DNA of 64,000 bases, from positions 62,001 through 126,000 of the forward strand of contig NZ_BOOQ01000002.1 in NCBI RefSeq assembly GCF_016863315.1, given 5' to 3'. The notes beneath the pieces are model-generated. The model was given only the letters and a program-made list of their open reading frames with translations, searched no databases and was not told the origin of the DNA. Below are positions 22,143-31,385 of this stretch, in pieces. Made by a program: the position numbers and the translations under genes. The stretch is from Planotetraspora silvatica (GTDB lineage Bacteria; Actinomycetota; Actinomycetes; Streptosporangiales; Streptosporangiaceae). Positions within the stretch are counted from its first letter, which is position 1; the number at the start of each line of letters is the position of its first letter.

Positions 22143-22883
22143 TTACTCCTGGAGCCCCAGCCGAAGCTCGATGAGATGTTCTATCGCGTCGAGCACGTGC
22201 CGCTCGGCGTGGGCTCTGGCCTGGTCGCCGTCGCCGATCTCGATGGCGTGGGCGATGGCGTGGTGCTGTGCGGCCATCTCATCGTGCCCGCCCAGCGCCT
22301 CGTGAGACAGCCAGAGCAGAGGTCCGACGTCGGCCTGTAACCGGATCTCCTCCTGAGTGAGTCGTGCGGACTGCGAGGCCGCCGCCACCTCGATGTGGAA
22401 CCGGCCGTCGAGTCTCCGAAGCTGAGCGATCATGCCAGGGGGCACCCGCGCGGCGACCGCGGCCATCTCGTCGAGGGAACGCCGGAGCGGCGCGACGTCG
22501 GCGGGCAGTGAGCGCTGGGCGGCCAGCCGCGCCGCCGCCCCCGCGATGGCCGTGTAGTGGTCCCCCAGATCGCGCAACTCGTCGACGGCGAACAGGCGCA
22601 GGCGGGTGGACACGTCGATCTCGGAGGGAGCGCGGACGAAGCTGCCGCCGCCGCGTCCGCGCCGGGTCTCGACCATCCCCTGCTGGCGGAGGGCCATGAG
22701 GGCCTCCCGGAGGGTGACCGTGGAGACGCCGAGGCTCGCGGCCAGCTCGGCCTCACTGGGAAGCTGCTCCCCGTCGGCGAGAAGGCCGACGGCGATCGCG
22801 TCGGCGAGGCGGCGGACGACGACGTCGACCCGGGCCGTGCTGTCCACAGGCGAGAAGACGGCGAGCCGGGCGGCGTTCACCAT
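22143..22883 (-). CDS. GntR-family (FadR/FCD-type) transcription regulator
   Basis: An N-terminal winged helix (VVRRLADAIAVGLLADGEQLPSEAELAASLGVSTVTLREALMALRQQGMVETRRGRGGG) is followed by an all-helical FCD effector domain with the expected histidines (RFHIEVAAASQSARL; EMAAQHHAIAHAI; HAERHVLDAIEH). FCD domains bind organic acids, often with a metal. I prefer ATG 22883 (MVNAARLAVF), which has GGTGGGGA upstream; a GTG at 22949 would add 22 residues. It is divergent from the importer ATPase gene and coupled to the cache gene, so control of the importer is likely. Confidence 0.9.
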   Translation of the reverse strand: MVNAARLAVFSPVDSTARVDVVVRRLADAIAVGLLADGEQLPSEAELAASLGVSTVTLREALMALRQQGMVETRRGRGGGSFVRAPSEIDVSTRLRLFAVDELRDLGDHYTAIAGAAARLAAQRSLPADVAPLRRSLDEMAAVAARVPPGMIAQLRRLDGRFHIEVAAASQSARLTQEEIRLQADVGPLLWLSHEALGGHDEMAAQHHAIAHAIEIGDGDQARAHAERHVLDAIEHLIELRLGLQE

Positions 22884-23029
22884 GCCGTCCCCACCGCCTT
22901 CGCCGTCCCAGCTGAGAGCGAGCCGATCGGCCGCTGCCGGCCGCGCCACCCCCGGGCCGGCGCTCCGCTGCGCCAGAAGTTAACACGGTGAATCCGGTCC
23001 GGGACTTTACGGGAAACATTTAACCCCAT

Positions 23030-24109
23030 ATGTTTTCGGCCATGCCAGACCAAGCAGTCAGCCTCCGCGGCCTGCGCAAGAGCTTCGGGAGCGTCGAGGC
23101 GGTCGCCGGCGTGGACCTCGATGTCGCCGACGGGGAGTTCTTCGCGATGCTCGGGCCGTCCGGTTCGGGGAAGACGACCGTGCTGCGGATGATCGCCGGA
23201 TTCGAGTCACCGACGGCCGGGACCGTCGAACTGGCCGGCCGTGACGTCACCCGGCTCGCACCGTTCGAGCGCGACGTGAACACCGTCTTTCAGGACTACG
23301 CCCTGTTCCCGCACATGAGCGTGCTGGAGAACGTGGAGTACGGCCTGCGGGTGAAGAAGGTGGCCAGGGCTCCGCGGCGGGAGCGGGCCCTGGAGGCCCT
23401 GCGCACGGTGCGTCTCGAAGGCTTCGAGAAACGGCGCCCGGGCCAGCTGTCGGGAGGCCAGCGCCAGCGTGTGGCGCTGGCCCGCGCCCTCGTCAACCGT
23501 CCGCGCGTGCTCCTGCTCGACGAGCCCCTCGGGGCGCTCGACCTCAAGTTACGCGAGGAGATGCAGGTCGAGCTGAAGGCGATCCAGCGCGAGGTCGGCA
23601 TCACCTTCCTGTTCGTCACCCACGACCAGGAGGAGGCGCTCACGATGAGCGACCGGGTCGCGGTGTTCAACCAGGGCAGGATCGAGCAGATCGGCACTCC
23701 GGCCGAGATCTACGAGCGGCCCGCCAGCGCGTTCGTGGCCGGCTTCGTCGGCACGTCGAACCTGATCTCCGGCGAGGCGGCGCGGGCCGTCCTCGGCAAG
23801 GAGGGCACCTTCAGCGTCCGGCCGGAGAAGCTGCGGGTGGTCGCGGGTGACGGCGAGACACCGGGGCCGGACGAGCACAGCGCGTCGGGGACGGTGTCCG
23901 AGGTGGTCTACGCCGGGCCGGCGACCCGCTTCGTCGTCGACCTCGACGCCGGCGTGCGGCTGATCGCTCTGCAGCAGAACCTGCAGGTCTCGTCCATGGA
24001 CGTCATGGGCCTGCGGGGCACCAGGGTCAGCCTCGTGTGGCACCGCCGGCACGAGTTCGCGATCGCGGACGTGAGCCTGGCCGTACCCCGGGAAGCGGCA
24101 CACCCATGA
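23030..24109 (+). CDS. Spermidine/putrescine-type ABC importer, ATP-binding protein
   Basis: A PotA-like ATPase of 359 residues. Walker A is GPSGSGKTT (about 42-50), the Q-loop is [11 protein letters not shown], the signature [15 protein letters not shown], Walker [14 protein letters not shown], and the switch His is in [10 protein letters not shown]-terminal TOBE-type regulatory domain follows (about 240-359). Two starts are possible, ATG 23030 and ATG 23042 (MPDQAVSL); neither has a strong ribosome binding site. It opens the importer cluster, divergent from the GntR gene. Substrate class is inferred from the binding protein and permeases. Confidence 0.93.
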   Translation: MFSAMPDQAVSLRGLRKSFGSVEAVAGVDLDVADGEFFAMLGPSGSGKTTVLRMIAGFESPTAGTVELAGRDVTRLAPFERDVNTVFQDYALFPHMSVLENVEYGLRVKKVARAPRRERALEALRTVRLEGFEKRRPGQLSGGQRQRVALARALVNRPRVLLLDEPLGALDLKLREEMQVELKAIQREVGITFLFVTHDQEEALTMSDRVAVFNQGRIEQIGTPAEIYERPASAFVAGFVGTSNLISGEAARAVLGKEGTFSVRPEKLRVVAGDGETPGPDEHSASGTVSEVVYAGPATRFVVDLDAGVRLIALQQNLQVSSMDVMGLRGTRVSLVWHRRHEFAIADVSLAVPREAAHP

Positions 24110-24177
24110 CGCCCGCCGGCCGCGTTCCGGACATCGCGCGGCGAGTCATGAACCGTCATCGAACAAGGAGAACCCCC

Positions 24178-25404
24178 ATGCGATCCCCCCACCGGCGTAT
24201 CCGCCGGCACAGTCTCATCGCCACCGCCGCGCTGGCGCTCGCCGCCGTGGCGGGCTGCGGCGGCGGTTCGTCCACGACCGGCTCGGCCCCCGCACCGGGG
24301 AGCACCGGTTTCACGCCGCCCAAGATCGAGGCGCTGAAGTCCCTCGGGCAGGGCGAAGGCCAGGTCAACCTGGTGGCCTGGGCGGGGTACGCCGAAGACG
24401 GCTCCAACGACCCGAAGGTCGACTGGGTGCATCCCTTCGAGCAGGCCACCGGCTGCAAGGTCAACACCAAGACCGCCGGCACCTCGGACGAGATGGTCAA
24501 CCTGATGAAGACCGGCGAGTACGACGCCGTGTCCGCCTCGGGCGACGCCTCGCTGCGGCTGATCGCCTCGGGCACGGTCGCGCCGGTGAACACCGACCTC
24601 ATCCCCAACTACAAGGATGTGTTCGAGGGCCTCAAGCTCAAGCCGTGGAACTCCGTGAACGGAGTCCCCTACGGCGTGCCGCACGGCCGTGGCGCGAACC
24701 TCCTGATGTGGCGGACGGACAAGGTCACGACGCCGCCGGACTCGTGGAGCGTCGTGTTCGACGGGGCCTCGCCGTACAAGGGGCACGTGACGGCGTACGA
24801 CTCGCCGATCTACATCGCCGACGCGGCGCTGTACCTGATGTCCACCAAGCCCGAGCTCGGCATCAAGGACCCGTACGCGCTGGACGACAAGCAACTCCAG
24901 GCGGCGGTCGACCTGCTGAAGCAGCAGAAGACGAACATCGGCGAGTACTGGTCCGACTACACCAAGGCGGTCCAGAGCTTCAAGAGCGGCGACACCGTGG
25001 TGGGGACGACCTGGCAGGTCATCGCCAACCTGACCGAGGCCGAGAAGGCGCCGGTCCAGGTGACGCTGCCCAAGGAGGGCTCGACCGGCTGGTCGGACAC
25101 CTGGATGGTCGCGGCCAAGGCCCAGCACCCCAGCTGTGCGTACAAGTGGATGGACTGGATCATCTCCCCCAAGGCCAACGCCCAGGTGGCGGAGTGGTTC
25201 GGCGAGGCCCCGTCCAATGCCAAGGCGTGTGACGAGACGTCCGACAAGACGTTCTGCGACACCTTCCACGCAGCCGACGAGAGCTACTTCTCCAAGGTCC
25301 ACTACTGGACCACGCCGATCGCCCAGTGCCTCGACGGCCGTACGGACGTCAAGTGCACCGACTACTCGGAGTGGACCCGAGCCTGGACCGAGATCAAGGG
25401 CTGA
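24178..25404 (+). CDS. Spermidine/putrescine-type ABC importer, substrate-binding lipoprotein
   Basis: A PotD-like binding protein of 408 residues. A twin-Arg-rich N-terminus, hydrophobic stretch and lipobox AAVAGC make Cys27 the lipidated residue. Fold marks of this class are VNLVAWAGYAEDGSND, DAVSASGDASLRLIASG, YGVPHGRGANLLMW and VGTTWQVIANLTEAE. AAGGAGAA precedes ATG 24178. The mature protein would capture the ligand outside the membrane. A 451-base gap holding repeat array 3 separates this gene from the permease genes on the same strand, which is unusual inside an importer operon. Ligand not proven; polyamine or a related cation is likely. Confidence 0.92.
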   Translation: MRSPHRRIRRHSLIATAALALAAVAGCGGGSSTTGSAPAPGSTGFTPPKIEALKSLGQGEGQVNLVAWAGYAEDGSNDPKVDWVHPFEQATGCKVNTKTAGTSDEMVNLMKTGEYDAVSASGDASLRLIASGTVAPVNTDLIPNYKDVFEGLKLKPWNSVNGVPYGVPHGRGANLLMWRTDKVTTPPDSWSVVFDGASPYKGHVTAYDSPIYIADAALYLMSTKPELGIKDPYALDDKQLQAAVDLLKQQKTNIGEYWSDYTKAVQSFKSGDTVVGTTWQVIANLTEAEKAPVQVTLPKEGSTGWSDTWMVAAKAQHPSCAYKWMDWIISPKANAQVAEWFGEAPSNAKACDETSDKTFCDTFHAADESYFSKVHYWTTPIAQCLDGRTDVKCTDYSEWTRAWTEIKG

Positions 25405-25439
25405 CCCCTGTTAGGCCGTTGTTTGGCCGTTGTTTGGCC

Positions 25440-25792
25440 GTGATCATGCACAGGTTCGGAAGCAGGCCGACTGACCAGGCCAAACCCCGGGCGTGATCAT
25501 GCACAGGTTCGGCGGCAGGTCCACTGACCAGGCGAAATCCAGTTCGTGATCATGCGCGGGTTCGGAGATGCGCCGGCCCAGCTGGGAGAACACAGTTCGT
25601 GATCATACACTCGGCGACGGCGTGCATGATCACGAACGGCATCGCCGCAAGCCGGACGGCACGTGCGCGAACTTGCGCATGATCACGGCATGCATCACCG
25701 CAGCCCAGCCCGGATGATCACGAATGTGTGCATGATCACGGCGGGGGTTGGGGCAGGTCGCACGGGGTGCCCGCGAATGTGTGCATGATCAC
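25440..25792. repeat. 53-bp phased inverted repeat array (array 3)
   Basis: The gap 25405-25855 holds this array and little else. Forward heads start at 25440, 25493, 25546 and 25599; inverted heads start at 25622, 25675, 25728 and 25781. Every step is 53 bases. The innermost pair (25599-25610 and 25622-25633) again leaves an 11-nt loop, exactly as in array 1, here with one mismatch. The first two forward units share most of their 53 bases, including ACTGACCAGGC and AAA. The array begins 36 bases after the binding-protein stop and ends 64 bases before the first permease start. Two runs of TTGGCCGTTG precede it. Confidence 0.9.
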
Positions 25793-25855
25793 GCGCGAGA
25801 CATGCGCGCGAGATGTGCGCGCGAGAGGGGCGTGGAGAGTGAGGGAGACGGACGC

Positions 25856-26731
25856 ATGACGGCGAGTGGTGTTTTGGGGGATGAGGAGGCCGCGGGCCTT
25901 CGGCGGGGGGTGGCGGCCTTCTTGCACAGGCACGCCCGCGTACGGCTGTCGCTGCTGCTATCGGCCCCCCTCGCCTGGCTGGGCCTGGCGTACCTGGGCT
26001 CCCTGGCCGCCCTGTTCGTGACCGCCTTCTGGTCGACCGACACCTTCACCGGCGACCTGGTCAAGGTCTTCACCTGGGCCAACTTCCAGGACCTCGTCAC
26101 GGGTGAGGTCTACCGGACGGTCGCCCTGCGCTCCCTCTGGGTCGCCGCCGCGGTGACGGTCATCGACCTGGTGATCGCCTTCCCCATGGCGTTCGCGATG
26201 GCCAAGCTCACCTCGCCGCGTGCCCAGCGGTGGCTGGTGATCCTCGTCCTCACTCCGCTGTGGGCCTCCTACCTGGTCAAGGCGTACGCCTGGCGGGTGT
26301 TGCTCTCGTCCGACGGCATCCTCGGCTGGGGGTACGGCCTGACCGCGACGATCGCGACTCTCTCCTACCTCTGGTTGCCGTACATGATCCTGCCGATCTA
26401 CGCGGGCCTCGAAAGGCTGCCCAACGCCCTGCTGGACGCGTCCGGCGACCTCGGAGCCCGCGGCTGGCGGACGTTCAGGACCGTGGTGTGGCCGCTGACG
26501 TTCCCGGCCGTCGTCGCGGGTTCGATCTTCACGTTCTCGTTGTCGCTGGGCGACTACATCACCGTGAAGATCGTCGGCGGCAAGTCGCAGCTCATCGGCA
26601 ACGTCGTCTACGACAACATCGGCGCGGCCAACAACCTCCCCTTCGCCGCGGCCGTGGCCACCGTCCCGGTCCTGATCATGCTGGTCTACCTCGCGGCCGT
26701 CCGCCGTACCGGCGCGCTGGACAACCTGTGA
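25856..26731 (+). CDS. Spermidine/putrescine-type ABC importer, permease 1
   Basis: A PotB-like permease of 291 residues with six predicted membrane segments. The cytosolic EAA-like loop that contacts the ATPase reads DASGDLGARGWRTFRTVVWPLTFPAVVAG. I chose ATG 25856, preceded by GAGGGAG; in-frame codons further upstream come from the repeat array. It lies 13 bases before the second permease gene, so these two form one translation unit. Expression relative to the binding protein may be set by array 3 between them. Confidence 0.93.
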   Translation: MTASGVLGDEEAAGLRRGVAAFLHRHARVRLSLLLSAPLAWLGLAYLGSLAALFVTAFWSTDTFTGDLVKVFTWANFQDLVTGEVYRTVALRSLWVAAAVTVIDLVIAFPMAFAMAKLTSPRAQRWLVILVLTPLWASYLVKAYAWRVLLSSDGILGWGYGLTATIATLSYLWLPYMILPIYAGLERLPNALLDASGDLGARGWRTFRTVVWPLTFPAVVAGSIFTFSLSLGDYITVKIVGGKSQLIGNVVYDNIGAANNLPFAAAVATVPVLIMLVYLAAVRRTGALDNL

Positions 26732-26744
26732 AGAAGGAGACGCG

Positions 26745-27542
26745 GTGAATCTGTCCCGTCCGGCCCGCCTGCTGCTCAGGGCCGCACTGGTCCTCGGCCT
26801 CGGCGTCATCTACGTGCCGCTGGCCGTGGTGATCCTCAACTCCTTCAACTCCGACCGCACCTTCGGATGGCCGCCCCCGGGGCTGACGTTCCAGTGGTGG
26901 CATTCGGCGTGGAACTCCAGCGGTGTCCGCGACGCCCTGTGGACTTCGGTCCAGGCGGGGCTCGGCGCCACGGCGATCGCCCTCGTCCTCGGCACGATGG
27001 CCGCCTTCGCGGTGCAGCGGTACCGGTTCTTCGGCAAGAACAGCGTCTCGCTGCTCATCGTGCTGCCGATCGCCCTGCCGGGGATCGTGACCGGCATCGC
27101 GCTGAGCAACACCTTCCACACGGTCCTGGGGATCCCCCTCGGAATGCTGACGGTGATCGTCGGACACGCCACCTTCTGCGTGGTCACGGTCTACAACAAC
27201 GTGCTGGCCCGCCTGCGGCGCATGGGGCTGGGGCTCGAGGAGGCGTCGGCCGACCTGGGCGCCGACACGTTCACCACGTTCCGTCTGGTCACGTTCCCGA
27301 TGATGCGGTCGGCACTGCTCGCGGGCGGTCTGCTGGCCTTCGCGCTCTCGTTCGACGAGATCATCGTGACCACGTTCACCTCGGGCGCGGGAGTCAGGAC
27401 CCTGCCCATCTGGATCTTCGAGAACCTCTTCCGCCCGAACCAGGCCCCCGTGGTCAACGTGGTCGCCGCCGCTCTCATCGTCGTCTCGATCGTCCCCATC
27501 TACTTCGCCCAGCGGCTTTCAGGCGAGACCACCACGCACTGA
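26745..27542 (+). CDS. Spermidine/putrescine-type ABC importer, permease 2
   Basis: A PotC-like permease of 265 residues with six membrane segments. The EAA-like loop is EEASADLGADTFTTFRLVTFPMMRSALLAG, and SFDEIIVTTFTSG is typical of PotC. The GTG at 26745 has AAGGAGA upstream. It ends immediately against the stop of the convergent ABC exporter gene with no spacer (TGA at 27540-27542, then TCA), so any terminator must lie inside a coding region. Confidence 0.93.
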   Translation: MNLSRPARLLLRAALVLGLGVIYVPLAVVILNSFNSDRTFGWPPPGLTFQWWHSAWNSSGVRDALWTSVQAGLGATAIALVLGTMAAFAVQRYRFFGKNSVSLLIVLPIALPGIVTGIALSNTFHTVLGIPLGMLTVIVGHATFCVVTVYNNVLARLRRMGLGLEEASADLGADTFTTFRLVTFPMMRSALLAGGLLAFALSFDEIIVTTFTSGAGVRTLPIWIFENLFRPNQAPVVNVVAAALIVVSIVPIYFAQRLSGETTTH

Positions 27543-29354
27543 TCAGGAGGAATGGGTGGCCGACGTCCAGGAGTCGTAGAGGTCCGCGTAGACGCCGGGC
27601 TCCTGGACCAGGACGGCGTGGGGACCCCGCTGGACGATGCGCCCGTGCTCGAACACGACGACCTCGTCGGCCGCCTGCGCGGTCGACAGCCGGTGGGCGA
27701 TGGAGACGGCGGTGCGGCCGCGGGTCACGCCGTCGAGGGCGCGGGCCAGCCGCACCTCGGTGGCCGGGTCGACGGCCGATGTGGCCTCGTCCAGCAGCAG
27801 CAGGTCGGGATCCGCCAGGTAGGCCCGGGCGAGCGCCACGAGTTGCCGCTCCCCCGCCGACAGCGACTCCCCGCGCTGGCCCACGGCCGTGTCCAGCCCC
27901 GCGGGCAGGCCGTCGACCCAGTCGGCCAGGCCCAGTTCGGTCACGGCCAGCCGTACGTCGTCGAGGGTCGCGGACGGGCGCCCGAAACGGATGTTCTCCG
28001 CCAGGGACGAGTCGAACAGGAACCCGTCCTGAGGGACCATCACGATCCGTTCCCGCAGGGAGGAGAACCGCACCTTCCGCAGGTCGACGCCGTCGACGAG
28101 GATCCGGCCCGAGGTCGGATCCATGAGCCGGGTGAGCAGCTTGGCGAACGTCGTCTTGCCCGATCCGGTCTCGCCCACGATGGCCACGCGGCTGCGCGGC
28201 CCGATCTCCACCGCGACGTCGTGGAGCACGGGGGCGCCGCCCGGATAGGCGAAGCCGACGTTCTCGAACTCCACGGAGATCGGCCCCCGCGGCAGCGTCG
28301 CGCCGTCCGCGGGGTCGGCGACGTCGGCGGGTGTGTCGAGGACGCCGAGGATGCGCCGCCATCCGGCGATGGCGTTCTGCGCCTCGTTCAGCACCTCGGT
28401 CGCGGTCTGCAGCGGGCTGATGAACAGGGTGATCAGGAAGAGGAACGCGATGAGCCTGCCCGGCGTGATGGAGCCGGAGACGCCGAGCTCCACTCCTGCC
28501 ACCACGACTCCCGCGACGGCGATGGCGGCGACCAGCTCGGTGATCGGGAACGTGAACCCGATGATCTTCTGGGCCCTGGTCTGCGCCTTGCGCTGCTCGT
28601 CGACCGCCGTGCCGATGCGCGCGGCCGTACGGTCCTCCGAGCCGTAGGCCCGGATGACGGCGCTGCCGACGACCGACTCGCTGACGCCGGCGAGGACGTC
28701 GCCGGTCCGCTCGCGGACGCGGATGTACGCCCGGGCGACCAGCCGCTGGAACCGCGGCAGGGCGATGACCAGCGGCAGGAAGCACGCCCAGACCAGCAGG
28801 GTGAGCTGCCAGGAGTAGACCGCCATGAGGACGGTCGCGACCAGCAACTGCCCGAGTGCGACGATGACGAGCAGGCCGCCCCACTGCATGAACGTGCTGA
28901 TCTGGTCGACGTCGCTCGTCACCCGCGAGACCAGCGCGCCGCGCCGCTCGGTGTTCTGAGTGAGGACCGACAGGTCGTGCACGTGGCGGAAGCCCTTGCC
29001 CCGCAGGGTGGCGAGGCCGGACTCGGTCGATTTGTAGAGCCTGACGTTCATCAGGTAGCCGCACAGGGCGGTCAGCAGCACGGCGACGGCGCACAGGGCG
29101 GTCGCGTTCCGGATGAACGGCACGTCGGGCACGTCGCCGAGCCCCCGGTCGATCACCTGCTGCACGGCGATGGGGACGATGACCTTGCCGAGGGTCGCCA
29201 GCACGGCGAGGCACACCGTGCCCAGGAGCCCGTTGCGGAATTCGGGCGACAACCGCAGGCCGTGCCGGATGGTCTCGAACGCCGTCCGCTCGGCGGCCTG
29301 GAGGCCGCCCGGCTTTTCGCCCTCGGTCGTCGTCTCCTCTGTCACGGCGGTCAT
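27543..29354 (-). CDS. Heterodimeric ABC exporter, subunit with canonical Walker B
   Basis: A type I ABC exporter half-molecule of 603 residues: six membrane segments (about 45-330) fused to a nucleotide-binding domain. Walker A is GETGSGKTT, and Walker B LLLLDEATSAVD keeps the catalytic Glu. The switch His is in SIAHRLST. The signature is LSAGERQ, a departure from LSGGQ. The ATG at 29354 overlaps the upstream exporter gene by four bases. Read with its partner, this subunit supplies the hydrolysing Walker motifs and the degenerate signature. Such pairs export drugs, lipids or peptides; the substrate cannot be told. Confidence 0.93.
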   Translation of the reverse strand: MTAVTEETTTEGEKPGGLQAAERTAFETIRHGLRLSPEFRNGLLGTVCLAVLATLGKVIVPIAVQQVIDRGLGDVPDVPFIRNATALCAVAVLLTALCGYLMNVRLYKSTESGLATLRGKGFRHVHDLSVLTQNTERRGALVSRVTSDVDQISTFMQWGGLLVIVALGQLLVATVLMAVYSWQLTLLVWACFLPLVIALPRFQRLVARAYIRVRERTGDVLAGVSESVVGSAVIRAYGSEDRTAARIGTAVDEQRKAQTRAQKIIGFTFPITELVAAIAVAGVVVAGVELGVSGSITPGRLIAFLFLITLFISPLQTATEVLNEAQNAIAGWRRILGVLDTPADVADPADGATLPRGPISVEFENVGFAYPGGAPVLHDVAVEIGPRSRVAIVGETGSGKTTFAKLLTRLMDPTSGRILVDGVDLRKVRFSSLRERIVMVPQDGFLFDSSLAENIRFGRPSATLDDVRLAVTELGLADWVDGLPAGLDTAVGQRGESLSAGERQLVALARAYLADPDLLLLDEATSAVDPATEVRLARALDGVTRGRTAVSIAHRLSTAQAADEVVVFEHGRIVQRGPHAVLVQEPGVYADLYDSWTSATHSS

Positions 29355-31171
29355 GCCACGATCTCCTCGTCGGTGTCGAGCGCGGCCCGGTCGGCCTCCT
29401 CGCGCTCGTATGCGGTGACCAGGTCCCGGTAGCCCGCGCAGCGCTCCAGCAGCAGCTCGTGGGGGCCCTGGTCGACGACCCTGCCGTGTTCCAGGTAGAC
29501 GACCTCGTCCGCCAGGGCGATCGTCGCCATCCGGTAGGCCACGACGATCACCGTCGAGCCGGCCGCGCCCTCGCGCAGGCCGTGCAGGATGCGCTTTTCC
29601 ACCTGGGGGTCCACGCTGGAGGTGGCGTCGTCGAGGATGAGCAGCCGGGGCGTGCGGACGATCGCCCGGGCGAGCGCGATCCGCTGCCGCTGCCCGCCCG
29701 ACAACGACGTGCCCCGCTCGCCCACGTGCGTGTCCACTCCGGACGGCAGCGCGCTGACGAACCCGTCCGCCTGCGCCAGCCGCAGGGCCGCCCACACGGT
29801 CTCGTCCGGCACGTCCCGGCCCAGCGTGATGTTGCCGCGGACGGTGTCGTCGAACAGGAACGTCTGCTGGAGCACCAGGGCCACCGCGTCGCTCACCCCG
29901 CCCCGCGCGACCTCGCGCAGGTCGGTCCCGTCGATCCGGACGGACCCGTCGGCGGGATCGATCAGCCGCCCGAGCAGCAGGGTCAGCGTGGACTTGCCCG
30001 AACCCGTCGGTCCCACGACGGCGACGGTGCGGCCCGGCGCCACCTCGAAGGTCACGTCGGTGAGCACGGAGGCCTCGGGGAGGTAGCGGTAGCTCACCCC
30101 GTCGGCCCGCACGCCCGCGGGGCTCTCGCCGGCCAGGTCCGCCGTGCCGTACTCCATGGACCCGGTGGCGTCGAGGACGTCCTGCACCCGGGTCCAGCCG
30201 ACGACGCTGCGGGGAAGCTCGGCGAGCACCCAGCCGAGCGCCCGGACGGGGAAGGCGAGGAGAGTGAAGAGGTAGGCGACCTGGATCAGGTCTCCGGCGA
30301 CGACGTCGCCGGCCTCGAGCCGCATCGCGCCGACCAGCAGCACGGCCAGCACACCGATCGTCGGCAGTGCCTCAAGGAGCGGGTCGAACAATCCGCGCAC
30401 CCGGCCGACGGCGACGTTGGCGTCGCGCAAGTCGTCGGCGCGCGCCTGGAACCGGCGGGCCTCCGCGTCCTCCCTGCCGAGCGTCTTCACGACGAGCGCG
30501 CCGTCGAAACTCTCGTGCGCCACCTCGCTCACCTCGGCCCTGAGCTGCTGCGCGCGCATCGCGAGGGGGGACAGCCTGCGCTGGTAGATCAGGTTCAGCA
30601 CGGCGATAGCCGGAAATATCAGGAAACCGACGACGGCGAGGACGGGGTCGATGAGCAGGATCGCCCCCGCCGCCGTCACGAGCATCACGATGACGCCCAC
30701 CGCCATCGGAAGGGGCGCGAGCGGCGCCCAGGCCGCCTCGACGTCGGAGTTGGCGTTGGACAGCAACTGACCCGTCGGGTGCAGGTGGTGCCAGGAGAGC
30801 GGCAGCCGCAGGTACTGCCGGGTCACCGCGCGCCGCGAACGGGCCTGCATCCGGTACTGCATGACCCCGGCGAGGATCCGCCTGCCCATGATCCCGGCAG
30901 CCTTGAACACCGCGACGCCGACGATCAGCAGCGCCGCCGAGACCAGCGCGCCGGTGTGGGCACGGCCGTCGCGGAAGGCGGGCAGCACGACGTCGTCCGT
31001 CGCCCGGCCGAGGGCCCATGAGGAGCCGACGGTCATGATGCCGTAGACCGCGCTCGCGAGCACCGCGCTGGTGAAGATGCGCGGCTCGGCCCTGATCGCC
31101 ATGCCGATGACCCGCAGACCTCGGGTCATGACGGATTTACTCGGCCGCGCGGGGGAGTCCTTCGACGGCAC
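29351..31171 (-). CDS. Heterodimeric ABC exporter, subunit with degenerate ATP site
   Basis: A type I ABC exporter half-molecule of 606 residues, the partner of the next gene. Its own signature [13 protein letters not shown] is canonical, but Walker B reads LLILDDATSSVD with Asp replacing the catalytic Glu, and the switch His is Tyr (VVAYRMAT). Its Walker motifs should therefore bind but not efficiently hydrolyse ATP, as in TM287/TM288-type heterodimers. Start could be 31171 or Met15 (31129). It is first in a two-gene leftward operon and divergent from the TIGR03085 gene. Confidence 0.92.
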   Translation of the reverse strand: MPSKDSPARPSKSVMTRGLRVIGMAIRAEPRIFTSAVLASAVYGIMTVGSSWALGRATDDVVLPAFRDGRAHTGALVSAALLIVGVAVFKAAGIMGRRILAGVMQYRMQARSRRAVTRQYLRLPLSWHHLHPTGQLLSNANSDVEAAWAPLAPLPMAVGVIVMLVTAAGAILLIDPVLAVVGFLIFPAIAVLNLIYQRRLSPLAMRAQQLRAEVSEVAHESFDGALVVKTLGREDAEARRFQARADDLRDANVAVGRVRGLFDPLLEALPTIGVLAVLLVGAMRLEAGDVVAGDLIQVAYLFTLLAFPVRALGWVLAELPRSVVGWTRVQDVLDATGSMEYGTADLAGESPAGVRADGVSYRYLPEASVLTDVTFEVAPGRTVAVVGPTGSGKSTLTLLLGRLIDPADGSVRIDGTDLREVARGGVSDAVALVLQQTFLFDDTVRGNITLGRDVPDETVWAALRLAQADGFVSALPSGVDTHVGERGTSLSGGQRQRIALARAIVRTPRLLILDDATSSVDPQVEKRILHGLREGAAGSTVIVVAYRMATIALADEVVYLEHGRVVDQGPHELLLERCAGYRDLVTAYEREEADRAALDTDEEIVA

Positions 31172-31373
31172 GCCGGGTTTCCTCTCGGTCGGGGACCATC
31201 TGGCCGCCCGCTCCGAGCGCCAGCGAATCGGACGTTACCTACCCCGGCGCGCACACGAATCGGCCTCTCGACCGACGCCACACCAAGCCTTTAGTCCTAG
31301 ATATTCCTTATCATCACGATCAACCGGATTATTCCTTGACTGGCCTGGTGATCGCGACGCGGGTGATCGGGGC

Positions 31374-31379
31374 TAGGCT
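31374..31379 (+). promoter_or_regulatory. Candidate -10 box of a leaderless transcript
   Basis: TAGGCT is followed by exactly six bases and then the GTG start at 31386. This TANNNT-n6-start spacing is typical of leaderless actinobacterial genes, and no ribosome binding site precedes the GTG. A TTGACT at 31336 is too far away to be its -35. Confidence 0.4.
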
Positions 31380-31385
31380 GCCCTC

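Noticed and set aside
25440-25792. Insertion sequence or transposon
   Set aside because: No transposase, no target-site duplication and no terminal inverted repeats other than the periodic units themselves.
31336-31341. TTGACT as -35 box of the TIGR03085 gene
   Set aside because: It lies 32 bases from the likely -10, about twice the normal spacer.
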